Assembly: GCF_008831285.2 (NCBI RefSeq)
Contig: NC_045138.2
Span: forward strand, 33,536,769 to 33,600,768
DNA from: Nymphaea colorata
Taxonomy: Eukaryota; Streptophyta; Magnoliopsida; Nymphaeales; Nymphaeaceae
Length of the DNA stretch: 64,000 nt
Direction: 5' to 3'
The translations under genes and the position numbers were made by a program. The notes below the pieces were generated by a model. The model saw nothing but the letters and a program-made list of their open reading frames with translations, did no database searches and had not been told where the DNA came from. Shown here piece after piece: positions 23,663 through 53,022 of the stretch (positions within the stretch are counted from its first letter, which is position 1; every line of letters begins with the position of its first letter).

Positions 23663-23689
23663 GCCCGAGAAACCCTTACTTACTTTTCT

Positions 23690-24690
23690 CCTGTTTGAGG
23701 TAGCCATCCCCGACTTTAACATGAGCGTCTGGAGACAAAGAAGTTATCGACTGTGATCACGTACTGGCTCATCCGTTTAAGGAACGCATTAAGGAAGAAC
23801 CAATGGGGGAAAAAGAAAGGGAGCACCGCTCAAGGGCAGACAGTCTGAATCCGTTGATGCACAAAAGCGCCATATCCTGCATCAACGATTTCCATAAGCA
23901 CCACAAGAATAAGAAAGAAATCTTGAAAACTTGCCATGTTCGAAATATCCAAAATCCAATAAAAAACACAAAAAACATAAAAATAAACACTCTGGAAACC
24001 CGCCCCAGAAACCGTAACTCACCTTTCTCCCGTTCGACGTAGCCATCCCAGGATTTAACATGAGCGTCAGGAGGCGACGCTCACAGAAAGTTATCGACTG
24101 TGAGCACGTACTGGCTCATCCACCTGAGGAAGGCATTTGGGAAGAACCAATGAGGGAAAAGGAGAGGGAGCACCGCTCAAGGGGAGAGTGCGAATCCAAT
24201 GATGCACAAAAACTCCAGATCCTGCGTCAGAGATTTTCAAAAGCACCAAAAAAATAAAAAAAGAAATCCTTAAACTTCCTCTGCTCGAAGTATCCAAAAT
24301 GAATCCAATAAGGAGTGCAAGATGTGAAATAGACGCTGTCGAAACTCGCCCAGAAACCCTAACTCACCTTTTTCCTGTTCAACGTAGCCATCTCCGACCT
24401 TAGCACAAGCGTCTTGAGGCAACACCCAAAGAAGTTGTCGACTGTGAGCGCTAGGACATAACCAAGCGTGTTCTGGCCATCATCGATATCCCCATACTGG
24501 TTCATCCGGCTAAGGAGGGAATCAGGGATGAACCCTTACCCTTCGTGTCCATGTTGGGGGGAGAGAGAGAGGGCACCGCCCAAGGGGAGAGCGCAAAGCG
24601 TTTCATTGATTTACCGCCTGAAATCAGAAAGATCTTCAGGTATGAATAAACAAAGACTCCCAACTTTAAAAAACAAATATTTTGATGCTT
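23690..24690 (-). pseudogene. Ribosomal protein S9 fragment, three tandem units
   Basis: Landmarks at 23,700, 24,039 and 24,384. Unit 1 here has the start of copy-1 unit 1 but the end of copy-1 unit 2 (CTTGAAAACTTGCCATG), so one unit was removed by recombination between units 1 and 2. The last unit again has the longest S9 match (minus strand 24,515-24,365: MNQYGDIDDGQNT-like, VLALTVDNFF, SGMAT). Confidence 0.82.
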
Positions 24691-24784
24691 AGTTAGCAAA
24701 GTACAAAATATATAAAGATCTTTCTGACTTTAAAATCTCCACCGACCTCCCTTCCTTACATGTACAAAAAGAGGAAAAGTGGTG

Positions 24785-24870
24785 GCAAAAGCCAGTTGTT
24801 CCAATCAAATTTGTTTATATATAAAGATGCAAAAAATGAACGTCCATTAATTTTCGATTTTCTGTTACTG
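24785..24870 (+). promoter_or_regulatory. Promoter-like module shared upstream of genes 1-3
   Basis: GGTGGCAAAA, a CCAATCAAA, TTATATATAAAG and then AATGAACGTCCATTAATTTT. The same order appears 5' of gene 2 (34,286-34,350) and gene 3 (41,085-41,165). Here it lies 1.4 kb from the gene 1 start, which has its own closer TATA box, so it may be a relic of an ancestral promoter. Confidence 0.5.
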
Positions 24871-26182
24871 TGTCTTGTTGAAGAAGACTACTTATATGTA
24901 TATATATCTGTCTATTACCAGAACTTGTTTTAAATGAGACTGGATTGTCAATTCATCTTTCTCTTCCTTCCATTTTTTTTTTAAGTTTTCTCCTTACACA
25001 AACATTTTCTTCACCATAGAATTGTCGATTTCAGAAATATTTATTTTCTTTGAAAAAACTTTATAGTAATATTAAAAAATGAAAAACTGAAAAAATAGGG
25101 AAAACTGTTTTTTTTTTTTTAAATAATTTGATCCATTTTTATTACACTTTCCCCATTTTTAGTTTTTCTCCTTTTTAATGTTAACATCACCATGGATAGA
25201 GGATGTAATGTTACACGGCCTTACAAGTCCCGTTTATTCATTTATTATCTAACTTTCTGCTTAATTTCACTTGAACATCAGTGCAATCACTTCAGACAGA
25301 TCTGCACCCCCACCGTCAATTAAACACCAGATGCAACGTTACTTTTCCGCTCCTCAAATTGAGATGCAACCGGTACTAAATTTCTTTCTTTAAATTTCTC
25401 GGTACACCTGTAAGATCCTACAGATCAGTTCCCCGATTTCTAAGCAATCCTGACAGAGCCATGGCGTCGTGTCTCGTCCATGACATTAGCGTGAAAAATA
25501 TAATCACGAGAATGTACAGCTTTTGAATTTCATAAAAAAGTCATAAGCTTTTGAATTTCATAAACAAGTCATACGCTTTTGAATTTCATATGGTGGTCAT
25601 ACTTTTGCTGTCAACTATCGGTCAAGTAGCTAGGGAACTTACGTTGAAGTGTTCCAGTTTGAAATTGCGACCCTTCCATGCCTTCTTATAATGTTCTTGC
25701 AAGTTGAAATGTGACTCTTCCATCCCCCACAGAAACTGGAAGTGCATCGCGGTCGTTTCTCTCCAACTGTAAACCTAGCTGGAGATAATGGTAAGAATCC
25801 AGCTCCTCTTCGAGTTGCTGCCAGCAAAAGTGTGTCACTGCAGAATAGAACAGCAGTTTCATTCATGCAGAACAGAACAAAAGAAATGGAACTTAAAAAG
25901 CGCCATGCACCCAGCTACTGAGAAGTAGTTCTGCATGAACTTGGGACTTGGTTCTTCCTTCACCAAATTGTTGTGGACTAGGTCAATCTCCAATCCTACT
26001 CAACCAAGTCTGAGTGAACGGGTCTGATCATCATGGGCCTGGAAATACTTGAATCTGCTAGAGATGAAGACCAACAAGTGCATTAATGAGTCATCTAATC
26101 TAATTACTGTTGCAACAGCTAACCATTGTTAGTAGAACAGGGTGGGTCAAATCTGCAAAGGTCAGAGGACAAGGCTAGCTGT
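24871..26182. other. Upstream region of gene 1; no gene
   Basis: Bases 25,195-25,480 repeat sequence found at 3,075-3,180 and 19,530-19,750 (GATGTAATGTTACACG, GCAATNACTTCAGACAG). A frame open from about 25,731 to 25,919 reads LEVHRGRFSPTVNLAGDNG; I recognise no family in it. No intact gene is seen. Confidence 0.45.
25518..25602. repeat. 28-bp tandem repeat, three copies
   Basis: CTTTTGAATTTCATA starts at 25,520, 25,548 and 25,576, each followed by a variant of AAAAAGTCATA. Confidence 0.93.
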
Positions 26183-26208
26183 CCAATCATTTACTTTATT
26201 TATAAATA
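26183..26208 (+). promoter_or_regulatory. CCAAT and TATA boxes of gene 1
   Basis: CCAAT at 26,183-26,187 and TATAAATA at 26,201-26,208 stand about 82-107 bp before the chosen ATG (26,290). Both spacing and sequence suit a plant core promoter with a short leader. Confidence 0.6.
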
Positions 26209-26289
26209 TTTTGGTGCACATGCCATTCCTCTACTTCCTTCCCTGCTTTCTTTTATTATGTTCATCGAGTGGAGCCAACATCTTTTGAT

Positions 26290-31778
<5,489 letters not shown>

Positions 31779-31880
31779 TAGTCAAGAATACAAGAATTGA
31801 CGGTTTCAGAGGATCGTTATTGGTTTTGATGTTTCTGAAATAATTGGACCAAATTTGCTGCAAAATATGATACTCTTTGT

Positions 31881-31914
<34 letters not shown>

Positions 31915-32930
31915 CTTAACAGAATTTGGATGCATCTAAATAGTCACCGTTTTGTGATTCCCCAGTTTCTTTTGAGATTTCATTCAGAAAATCTAATGGA
32001 CAAGGTTAGATGAACATAGGTCATTCACGGGCGGCCCCAACATAACCGGGAAAAGTAGAGGCTGGAAAATGGATTCTGAGCATAGCCAGTTGAGAACCAA
32101 CAGGACATGCCTTGTGGAAATGAGATAAAAAAATCCTAGTTAATCTGTCTTCAAGAAAAAAAATTACAAATCTTATTTAATAATCTTAATTATTGAAAAG
32201 CAGCATTTCAGCAGCAGCAATTGGGCTCGCGGGAATTCAAAGGGGACCAAATAAGCACCTTAGCACATTGAAATAGCACAAAAATGAAAAACTTCTCTTT
32301 GAACCAAACGGTAGATGCTTTCCTCCTCTCCCACTTCCTCTTAATTTCTTCATTACTCTTGTGTTGCCAGTGCTGCAACTCTCCCATATCTTCAACCATA
32401 GTAACTCTTCAAATTGGAGAAACGACCCAGGACATTGTTTCATCATGAATTCACCATTAATGTGGTTCAAATAGCCACAAATCGCTAACTGGGTTTCTAA
32501 GGGGAGAGGGTTGTAGTCTCTATTTTTACGGATGAAGTTAACTCAAGAAAAATGAAATGCAGAATCGATTAAGCCCCGAAAGGTTAATACAGGTACACAT
32601 ATATGTGGGCATCGATCGAGCAGAATCAATCTGGCGTGAACAAAAAAAGGAAGTGTCTGAACAAGCTCAACTGTATCAGATTAGGAATGCTGCCCATTGT
32701 CACCGCCATTAGCCGCACATCCGGCCAATATCGTATCCCTTCGTTTACACCGTGTGTGAATTACACAGTCCAACCGGAAATTTTCGGAATGGTACTGTGC
32801 AGCATCCCTGCATTACAAAAAGCTGATTCCAGAGGAAAATTTTACAGAAAAGTCTTCGAACCCCGGAAAACTTTTCCGACCCACAGGCAGAGGGGCCGGA
32901 CAATTTTCCCGGGATGAAAAAAGGTACCCG
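31779..32930. other. Downstream of gene 1; no gene
   Basis: An (AC)n(AT)n microsatellite spans about 31,878-31,914. Small ORFs near 32,200-32,470 (minus) and 32,603-32,917 (plus) have no recognised motifs. Confidence 0.5.
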
Positions 32931-33740
32931 TCAGGGCTTCACGTCATTCTTCACCGTCTCGGCGCAGTCGCGAAGAAGGCCTCGTTGTCCCACCCTTCGT
33001 CTTTCTTCGCTGGCGCTGCCACCATCACCTAAGCCGGTCTGTCCACCGCTTCTCGAACCCTAAATTTTGACTTCTCTCAAAAAAGCAGAAGCTCAGTACC
33101 GGGAGCAGGGCCTCCATTTTCCCATGGCGTACAAGAAGGAGGTCGCCATCTCCAACAAGGCCGCTTCCCTCGCTGCCCAATTCTACAAGGTATCTCTCTC
33201 CCACCCCCACTCCTCGCCCCCGGCCGCTCCCTCCCCCCCCACCCTCTCACACTTCGTCGCAGCTCCCAACAATCTTCTTCTGTGTAACTATTTAAAACAA
33301 CAATCCATCATTTGTTGTTTTGTTTATTTTAATGGCAGCATGATAGGGGCACATGTTGACTGCTTGATTAGATGCATTTGGTTTCAGCTGGTTTGTGAAA
33401 CGGATAAAGAAGGTCCCCTGCAGCAGCAGTTTTCTGCAGTCATTCTAAGATATCACCAACACACTGTCTTACCAAGTATGTTTTTCCTTTTTTCTTCTTG
33501 TCATCATAGGCAGGATACAGGCATATCGGTTATGCTGAGCTATATGGCAACGAGAAAGAGATCGAAGGGTGGTGCAGGTTACGGTCCCAAAGCCAATGTC
33601 GACTTCGATGCCATGAATGTTGGAATGAGGGGAGTAGCTGAGCACACTGAAGAGGATCGTGAACTAAAAGGTAACCAGATTTTTTTCTTTTCCTGCTCAT
33701 CAACCACACCTTCATTTTGGATTGTGTATGATTGACCTAT
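32931..33740 (+). pseudogene. Exon remnants, one aldo-keto reductase-like
   Basis: A GC-rich first exon-like stretch with ACCCTAA leader has an ATG at 33,124 (MAYKKEVAISNKAASLAAQF) and a donor AAG|GTATCT near 33,189; I do not recognise this peptide. After about 320 bp an acceptor (CATCATAG, about 33,509) opens AGYRHIGYAELYGNEKEI, which matches the GYRHIDCA..YGNEKEI motif of plant aldo-keto reductases (AKR4C type), though the catalytic Asp position of HID is Gly here. The reading frame then changes and meets stops, and no other AKR exons follow. It was probably brought in with the duplications. The reading is by motif only. Confidence 0.42.
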
Positions 33741-34285
33741 TCCTACCTGTTCCTGAATAATTCCTCAGGGCCATCAAACAACCTCCATTCTTTCAACACA
33801 TAAAACCACCAAGCAGTCATTGTACACCTCTTCTGGCTCACCAGAAGATGCTCCTTAAGATGGTCCCTGACAAATGGGCTCCTTACCTTCTCACGTCTCT
33901 TTCTTGTTTTCAATGGGACGCCGATGCAATAACTTCTGTTGTTCAGATGATTGCGAAGGGATGTGTACCCTCCCTCGCCTTCAATTTGCATAACTCGATC
34001 CGCCAATTTCCCTTGCGTCAAAGCAATTTTGACATGGCCATGTGTCTGTTCGTTACCTTCGTCATCATTATTGCTATTATGTCGTCACATCTCTCCAGAA
34101 GAAGAAAATTTATTTGGAGGCATACCATTATCATACGGTCGTAACTGATCTTAAACGCTCTCACATTAAGGCCGTAGGCTTCACGTCAAAATAGCCAAAC
34201 ACGAAACACCACCGTTATTTTTTCACGACCTCACTTACAGTCACTTGAAAGTCGTCGGTGATATGTGATGACCAAAGTAAGTGGC
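33741..34285. repeat. Upstream block duplicated before gene 3
   Basis: From CTCGATCCGCCAATTTCCC (about 33,986) to about 34,270 this stretch matches 40,683-40,965 before gene 3, including TTATTTGGAGGCATACC and ATCATACGGTCGTAA. So the gene 2/3 duplication carried at least 0.9 kb of upstream DNA. No coding is conserved between the two copies. Confidence 0.8.
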
Positions 34286-34350
34286 TGTTAGAATCTAATT
34301 TTCTTATTTATAAAGAGGCAGCAAATGAACGTCAATTGTCGATTTTGTGG
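34286..34350 (+). promoter_or_regulatory. Promoter-like module upstream of gene 2
   Basis: GTTAGAATCTAATTTTCTTA then a TATTTATAAAG TATA-like box (34,305-34,315) and ATGAACGTCAATTGTCGATT. It matches the module before gene 3 closely. A start here would give a leader of about 570 bp, possibly with an intron (AAG|GTAAGG near 34,652). Confidence 0.5.
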
Positions 34351-34519
34351 GCAATTCCCCAGTTTTTAAAGTGGACTACTTTCTCTTGATATGTTCATCA
34401 TGTCTCATCTCGTCACCAATTTTGTGAATAAATTTTCCATTTGATCGGCTCGGCTTTTGTTTAGATCTGTTCACGTTTATATATAAAATGTATGTGTACA
34501 TATGCATGTAAAGAGAGAA

Positions 34520-34578
34520 AAGTGGGGCCCGTTGAATGGGTAGGGAGAGAGAACAGATCAAGTCAACGGGCCCCACTT
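34520..34578. promoter_or_regulatory. 16-bp perfect palindromic arms carrying TCP-type sites
   Basis: AAGTGGGGCCCGTTGA (34,520-34,535) is the exact complement of TCAACGGGCCCCACTT (34,563-34,578), with a 27-base loop. The right arm contains GGCCCCAC, fitting the class II TCP consensus GGNCCCAC, and the left arm holds its mirror. It could be a paired TCP site or, if transcribed, a stable GC-rich leader hairpin. Gene 3 has only a degenerate remnant (AAGGGGCCCAAC near 41,599). Confidence 0.6.
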
Positions 34579-34909
34579 CTTCTCTCTCTCTCTGTGTGCC
34601 GACTTTCATACGGCTATCTTCTGTCACTCTCAGCATTCATTCAATCCAAAGGTAAGGTACCGTGCTTGTAACGAACATGCTAACCAAAATAAAATAAAGG
34701 ACATGATGTTAAGTCTCTAGGGCTGCATGCGGATCTGTTGCCAGACAATCAAGTCACCAAAAGTGGATTGTAGAAGATGTAACTTAACAAGAAACATGAG
34801 AGCATTCTAAGAATCTGGGTGTGGTACTATTTCCTTCTTATTAGCATCTAGCTCCACTGCTACCCCATCTTTGTTTCCTTCTCGACACCTGCATTGATTA
34901 GCTGTTGCT

Positions 34910-39020
<4,111 letters not shown>

Positions 39021-41084
39021 GAAGCTAGCAGTACTCTTGCTGCGTTTATCCCTTCAGGGTCTCTAAAACTTTATAAGATCTTTCTCGTCGCTCCGACCAT
39101 TTTCTAGCTCTAAATGCATCACGGACATCCAACTTTGCGGTTCTATTGATACAAGTCGTAAATACTTTTTGACTGTTGATCAACAAATGCGTCATATGGC
39201 AAACGTTTTATACGGTGACTCCCTTTATGGAAAGTTATTTTTATCATGCAGATTATTATACAGTGTGTTCTAAAATGTTGTGTTATTCTTTGAGAAATCT
39301 CAATTTCTTTGCATTGCATTTGTAGGTCCTGGATTAATTCTGATGATTGCATTTGTATGGCTACAACCCTGCAACAAAAAAGAAAACACCTTGAAGGTTA
39401 ATTTTTGAAACTTAATTGTGTAAACAAAACATCATTCATTGACCGATAGAGAAGTGATTCTTTTTAATAAGAGGTATTTTCCATTTTAAATTAGAAGTCG
39501 ATGTTTGTTTGTGAGATAGGCAGCCCCTTGAGACTTTTTCTCAAAAAATTGTGTTCATATTTGTAAACTTTTAAAAATTGAACGGTGATTTGTTTTTTAT
39601 AATTTTTTTAAAAAATATTGGAGGTGTAAACTTTGATTGCCGTGTTTGTTTCTGCTCTAATACGGTTTAAGAAGTATAGTTCGGCCCCTCCTAGACAAAA
39701 TTTCTAACTTTTTTCCCGATCCTTAAGCAGGGTAAAAATGTCAATGGATTGGGTGTCTCATCAGACTGCTTAAAAAAAAAAAAAGTTAGTCACCGGAAAA
39801 AAATTAACATCAGATAAAAATAACGTCTAACCGAGTTTGAATTCAGATTAATATTGAAATTGAGGTCTAAATATCGAAATAACATCAGGCTGCCAAAAAT
39901 GCTTTTTACAGTCGTCATACGTGCACCCGAATATTATAAAGTAAGACGTGAAGATCAAACGCCCTGCTATATATTATTTTCCTTCTTGCTGGCTTTTCTT
40001 TCTCATAACAGAATAAATGCCTCCGGCGATGAAATGTAGTGGAATATTTTGCTTCTACGAAGTTGATGATGTAGTTTAAGTAATTATTGTTAGCTCAAAT
40101 TCGAGCCAGCAATCATCGAAATCAGTCATCCAGATTTTAATTGTATTGACATTTAATTGTGAAATTGCATTTTGAATCTGAACCCAAATTTGATTGGTAA
40201 TGGTACCAAGATTTGGATAAAGTACTCCAAAAAATTATATATGAAAAATGTCCTCATCATCCTAGAATTAGGAAACAGCGATAACTTTTGGTATATATCT
40301 ACTAAAATATTTTCTTTGTAAGGGAGAAAATTGAAAAAAAAAACATAAAAAATAAAATCCAATGCTGGCAGTTTCATGGGAACTTGTTACAGAATTTCCG
40401 AGTCGGTCCAAAGCTCTAGAGAAGCATCTGGATGGAGCCATAGCTCTGGCTGCCGCTCTTTTAACACCATGAACTTGGTAATCCGATCCTAAGAACACCA
40501 AAACTTTATCATCTGTCTGTTCTCGTTGCCAAACAGTTCCTAAGAAGGTAATTGGCCATTCTTTATTCCATAAACTTGTTCCAGAAAAAAATGAATGCCC
40601 TATTATATACATATGACAAAAAATGGGTTGCTTCTGTTGTTAGGATGTGTGCCCTCAATTTAAAACCCGTAGTAAGCGTAGAATAATTCGATCCACCAAT
40701 TTCCCTTGTGTCAAAGCAATATATCTGTTCCTTACTTTCGTCATTATTATTGCTATTATGTCTTCGCATCTGTGAGAAGAAGAAGATTTATTTGGAGGCA
40801 TACCATTATCATACGGTCGTAAATGATCTTAAATACTCTCACGTTAAAGGCCGTAGGTCTCATTCTGATGAAAAGAACGTCCAAATAGCCAAACATGAAA
40901 ACATCACACTTTTTAATTCACTCACTTATGATCACTTGAAAATCATCGGTTACATGTGATGACCTATACAAAATTCTTTTTAAATTATCTTTTTGCTCCT
41001 AAAAATTTTAATAAATTACCAGTGGCACTTCTTTTTTGCACATTTTTAAAATCTAAAGCCTCCCTTCGTTACCGAGAAAAAGTG
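39021..41084. other. Gene 2 - gene 3 intergenic region
   Basis: AT-rich without a recognised gene. Bases 40,683-40,965 repeat the block at 33,986-34,270. A GTGTTTGTTTCTGCTCTAATA stretch near 39,640 resembles sequence in the 47.2-47.8 kb repeat. Confidence 0.55.
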
Positions 41085-41165
41085 GTGGCAAAAGGCAGTT
41101 GTTAGAATCTAATTTTCTTATATATAAAAATACAAAAAATGAATGTCCATTAATTTTCGATTTCG
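41085..41165 (+). promoter_or_regulatory. Promoter-like module upstream of gene 3
   Basis: GTGGTGGCAAAAGGCAGTTG, GTTAGAATCTAATTTTCTTA, TATATATAAAAA (TATA box about 41,119-41,130), then AATGAATGTCCATTAATTTT. Retained from the duplication that also gave gene 2. Confidence 0.52.
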
Positions 41166-41856
41166 TGGGTATTCAATTCAGTTTTCTCTTTCTTCCATTT
41201 TGTTTTAAGTTTTCCCTTTACACAAACATCTTCTTCACCCATATAGAATTGTCGATTCCCAAAAATGTTTATTTTCATTAAAAAAATATTAATATTAAAA
41301 AATAGAAAAAGAAGTTTTTTTTTGAAAAAGATTAAACCTGAATCCTACCGTACATTATTTATCATCGCTAAAAACATTATTTTTATAATTTTGTCTAATG
41401 ATTTTTTTATGTCTTTTTTGGTTAGTTTTTCATTTATTTTATTTTACCTATTTTTCTTTTACAAATTGTCAATTTTTTTTCCGGAGAAAAAGCTCTCCAA
41501 CAAATCACCTGATAGAAATGAACGTCTCTATCAAAAACCCGATATTTATGACAAAAGATGGAGCCCCATTTTGAAACAAATTCTTCTGCTTACATTCAAG
41601 GGGCCCAACTACTGTCAAAAGGGCTGTCATTTCTTGTGGTCAACTTGGTTGCTTTTGTTATCGTCATTTTTTTATAACTTTATTCAACTTTTGCTCTCTC
41701 TGTCGCTTCTATCACTCTCAGCATTCACTCGATCAGAGGGGTAATGTACTGTGCTTGATCCCGGCATGCTAACAAATAAAAATAAAAAGGCTAGATGTCA
41801 AGTATCTGGGGGTTCATCTTTGTTTTTGGAGACACCTGCATCGATTACCTATTGCC

Positions 41857-45853
<3,997 letters not shown>

Positions 45854-47205
45854 AGAGCTAGCAATCTAGCTGCGTTGATCCCTTCAGGGTCTGTAAAACT
45901 TCTTAGATCTTTGTCCTCCTTATTTCACGTATTCTGAAGCCATATACCATCGACATCCAAGCTCGATTGCACCGTGTGGCAATCGTTTGCATAAATAAAT
46001 CAAATAGTTAGGAAACCAATATGTGAATAAATAAAGTTTTTGGAGGCATCTGCCGACAGAAGCTCACATGTAGCTCTATCTTTTTACGAAAGCTATTTTG
46101 TGATGCACGTTACTATGCAAGGGAACCATCTCCTTATGTTCTGAAATGTTATTCTTGGAAAAATCTCAATTTGTGTGCAAATCTTGGTTCTGGAATATGA
46201 CGATGTCTTTGCTTGACTAGAATTCCCGAAGAACCAGAAAAACCTGAAGCTCAACTTTTGAACTAAAAGTTGTGCGACCGGCCGATGAGTCCAGTTGGAA
46301 GTCTTTTGGCTGTACCAATTCATTTGTAGCCTGACTTCCATTCTATAATTTATTCTCCTGGATCCAGACATTTTATATCACTATTACTAAGTATGCTCTG
46401 CTATGCCACTCTGCAGGTAGCTGCAGAAACCCTAAGCTTAGACAGGGAGAATTTCCTTACAAATCAGAGCTAAAGCCCCATTGAATCGGTTTTTTGTTTG
46501 ATTGAATAGACTTATTAAGCTCATTAACACGATCTAACCGACTGATAAATTCAGCCTGGATGTTGCTATATGTTACGTTTCTTGTACCATCAAGCATCAA
46601 CGAAGGAAAGTTTCCGAAAAATAAAAAATCAATTGAAATATTTGGCTTCATTAAGAAAAAATCGAATAAGAGGTCTGACATTTGGGCAAAAGTCGCCACT
46701 CAACTTTTAAATCAAAGATGAAAATTTCTCAGCACTATATATATACATACACACACAGAGACACATGTGAATTATTTATGGTGATTATAAGCCTTCCGAT
46801 TCACTGGATGATTGTTTAATTATATGATTCACATTGAAAACTATATTTCAAAATCAAACTACTAATTGTCACCCACCTTTTAGAAAATTAAATTTATACG
46901 TTTAATTTTATAAAACATCAATCAAATTGATTGCGTGAATCATAATTAATATATTGTATGCATAGAAACCGTACAATTTATTTATATTCTTAATTTTTTC
47001 AAAAACAAGAAGCTACAAAAAAAGTTCTAAAAGGTCTGAAGATTTTCTTTGCGAATCATAAAGTAACAGAAAAAAAAAAAAAAATCCTAGGTGCAATGCA
47101 GCATATTTTCTCCCAGATGAAAGCATGTTTAGAGATGCAGGGATGGCTACCCCTGCTGTAGTCGTGTGTCACAACTTGGGTGTTAAGGGTGCGACAAAAA
47201 GTAAT
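45854..47205. other. Gene 3 - gene 4 intergenic region, first part
   Basis: AT-rich, with scattered TA/CA microsatellite (about 46,735-46,765). No gene recognised. Confidence 0.5.
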
Positions 47206-47775
47206 GGAAAATATGGCTTAGGACTTTTGTTTGACGCGTTTGTTTCGGCCCTGATATGGTTTAAAGTCTGAAGTGAAGCGTCTAAAGTCAGTAGCATGAC
47301 GCTCGGTCTAGCCATTCAAACATGCCTTCCTTTCTCTCGCTTTCCTTTCCATGTCTGGTTAATGGAAAAAGTGGCTTAAAACTTTGACACTCGGTCTAAC
47401 CATTCCAAGGCGGTTTTATTCTCTCGCTTTCAATGGATCTCTCTTCCATGGCTGGTTAACATAAAAAGTGGCCTAAAACTTTGAATGGCATGTTTGTTTC
47501 AGCGGTGATATGGTTGAAATGGAGCATCTAAAGTTATGCTTTGACACTCGGTCTAACCATTCAAACACGCCTTCATTCTGTCGCTTTGTATGGATCTCTC
47601 TTTCCATGGCTGGTTAATGGAAAAAGCAGCTTAAAACTTTGGTCGATTTCTTTGTTTCAACCAAAGTTGCATGAAAACTCGGTCCAACCATTCAAACACG
47701 GCTTCGTTCTCTCACACCCTATGGGTCTCTCTCTACTATGGTTATGGTTGGTTAGTAAGAAAAGTGGCTTAAATT
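47206..47775. repeat. Degenerate minisatellite, about four units of 90-155 bp
   Basis: The marks CTCGGTCTAACCATTCAA, TCTCTCGCTTT and CATGGCTGGTTAATGGAAAA with GTGGCTTAAAACTTTG return in order near 47,300, 47,390, 47,547 and 47,680. Unit lengths differ through inserted TTTGTTTC...GATATGGTT segments. No coding is seen. The repeat ends about 0.45 kb before the gene 4 start. Confidence 0.8.
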
Positions 47776-48222
47776 AGAGGCGGAGCAAATCAACTTTTTT
47801 TAGGCAAGTCGACTAGTATTTTCAAAATTTGTACAGATTGAATGATATTTTTCAAGATTTTTATATGTGTATGCAAGTTGACATGCCTGAGCCTTGGCAA
47901 TTTGGCAGCCTGTTGCAACTTCATAATCATCATCTTGAATTTCTCGGACGGGTGCTGTCCTCTCGAGTCGTCTACTGCGGAAAAGGGCAATCTTAAATAG
48001 TCTCACATGGTGAGAAAGACGTGGCAAGATGCAAACGTGCAAGCTGGTTGTGGGCTTTAAACATCTGATTGCAAAATCTCATGGACCAAGCATGGTGTCT
48101 CCTATCGATCGACAATCCCTTCAATTTTGATAATATTTTCTCATTCTTCTCACCCGCAGACCCTTCCTCTTTTCTGACCTCTTGCTCTGTTTTCTGCAAT
48201 GCCACCAACGTCATCTTCTGCC

Positions 48223-53022
<4,800 letters not shown>

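Larger units (their letters stand above)
22885..24695. repeat. Segmental duplicate: spacer block D, copy 2 (3' part)
   Basis: Near-identical to 14,125-16,285 with an offset of about 8,757 bp, from TCTCATCTCCTTTCTTAAG to TTTTGATGCTTAGTTAGC. Differences seen by eye are a few substitutions plus one missing RPS9 unit. Such similarity implies the 3' part was duplicated, or homogenised by gene conversion, more recently than the 5' part. Confidence 0.92.

Noticed and set aside
23803-24257. Charged ORFs in block D copy 2
   Set aside because: Antisense of the RPS9 pseudo-exon units and their introns; not conserved in frame between units.
33067-33735. 222-codon ORF as one protein
   Set aside because: It reads through a stretch with clear donor and acceptor sites; the middle is proline/serine-rich intron translation, and the AKR-like motif is in another frame.
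41265-41744. 159-codon ORF upstream of gene 3
   Set aside because: Lys/Phe/Ile-rich translation of AT-rich promoter DNA shared in part with non-coding upstream DNA of gene 2.
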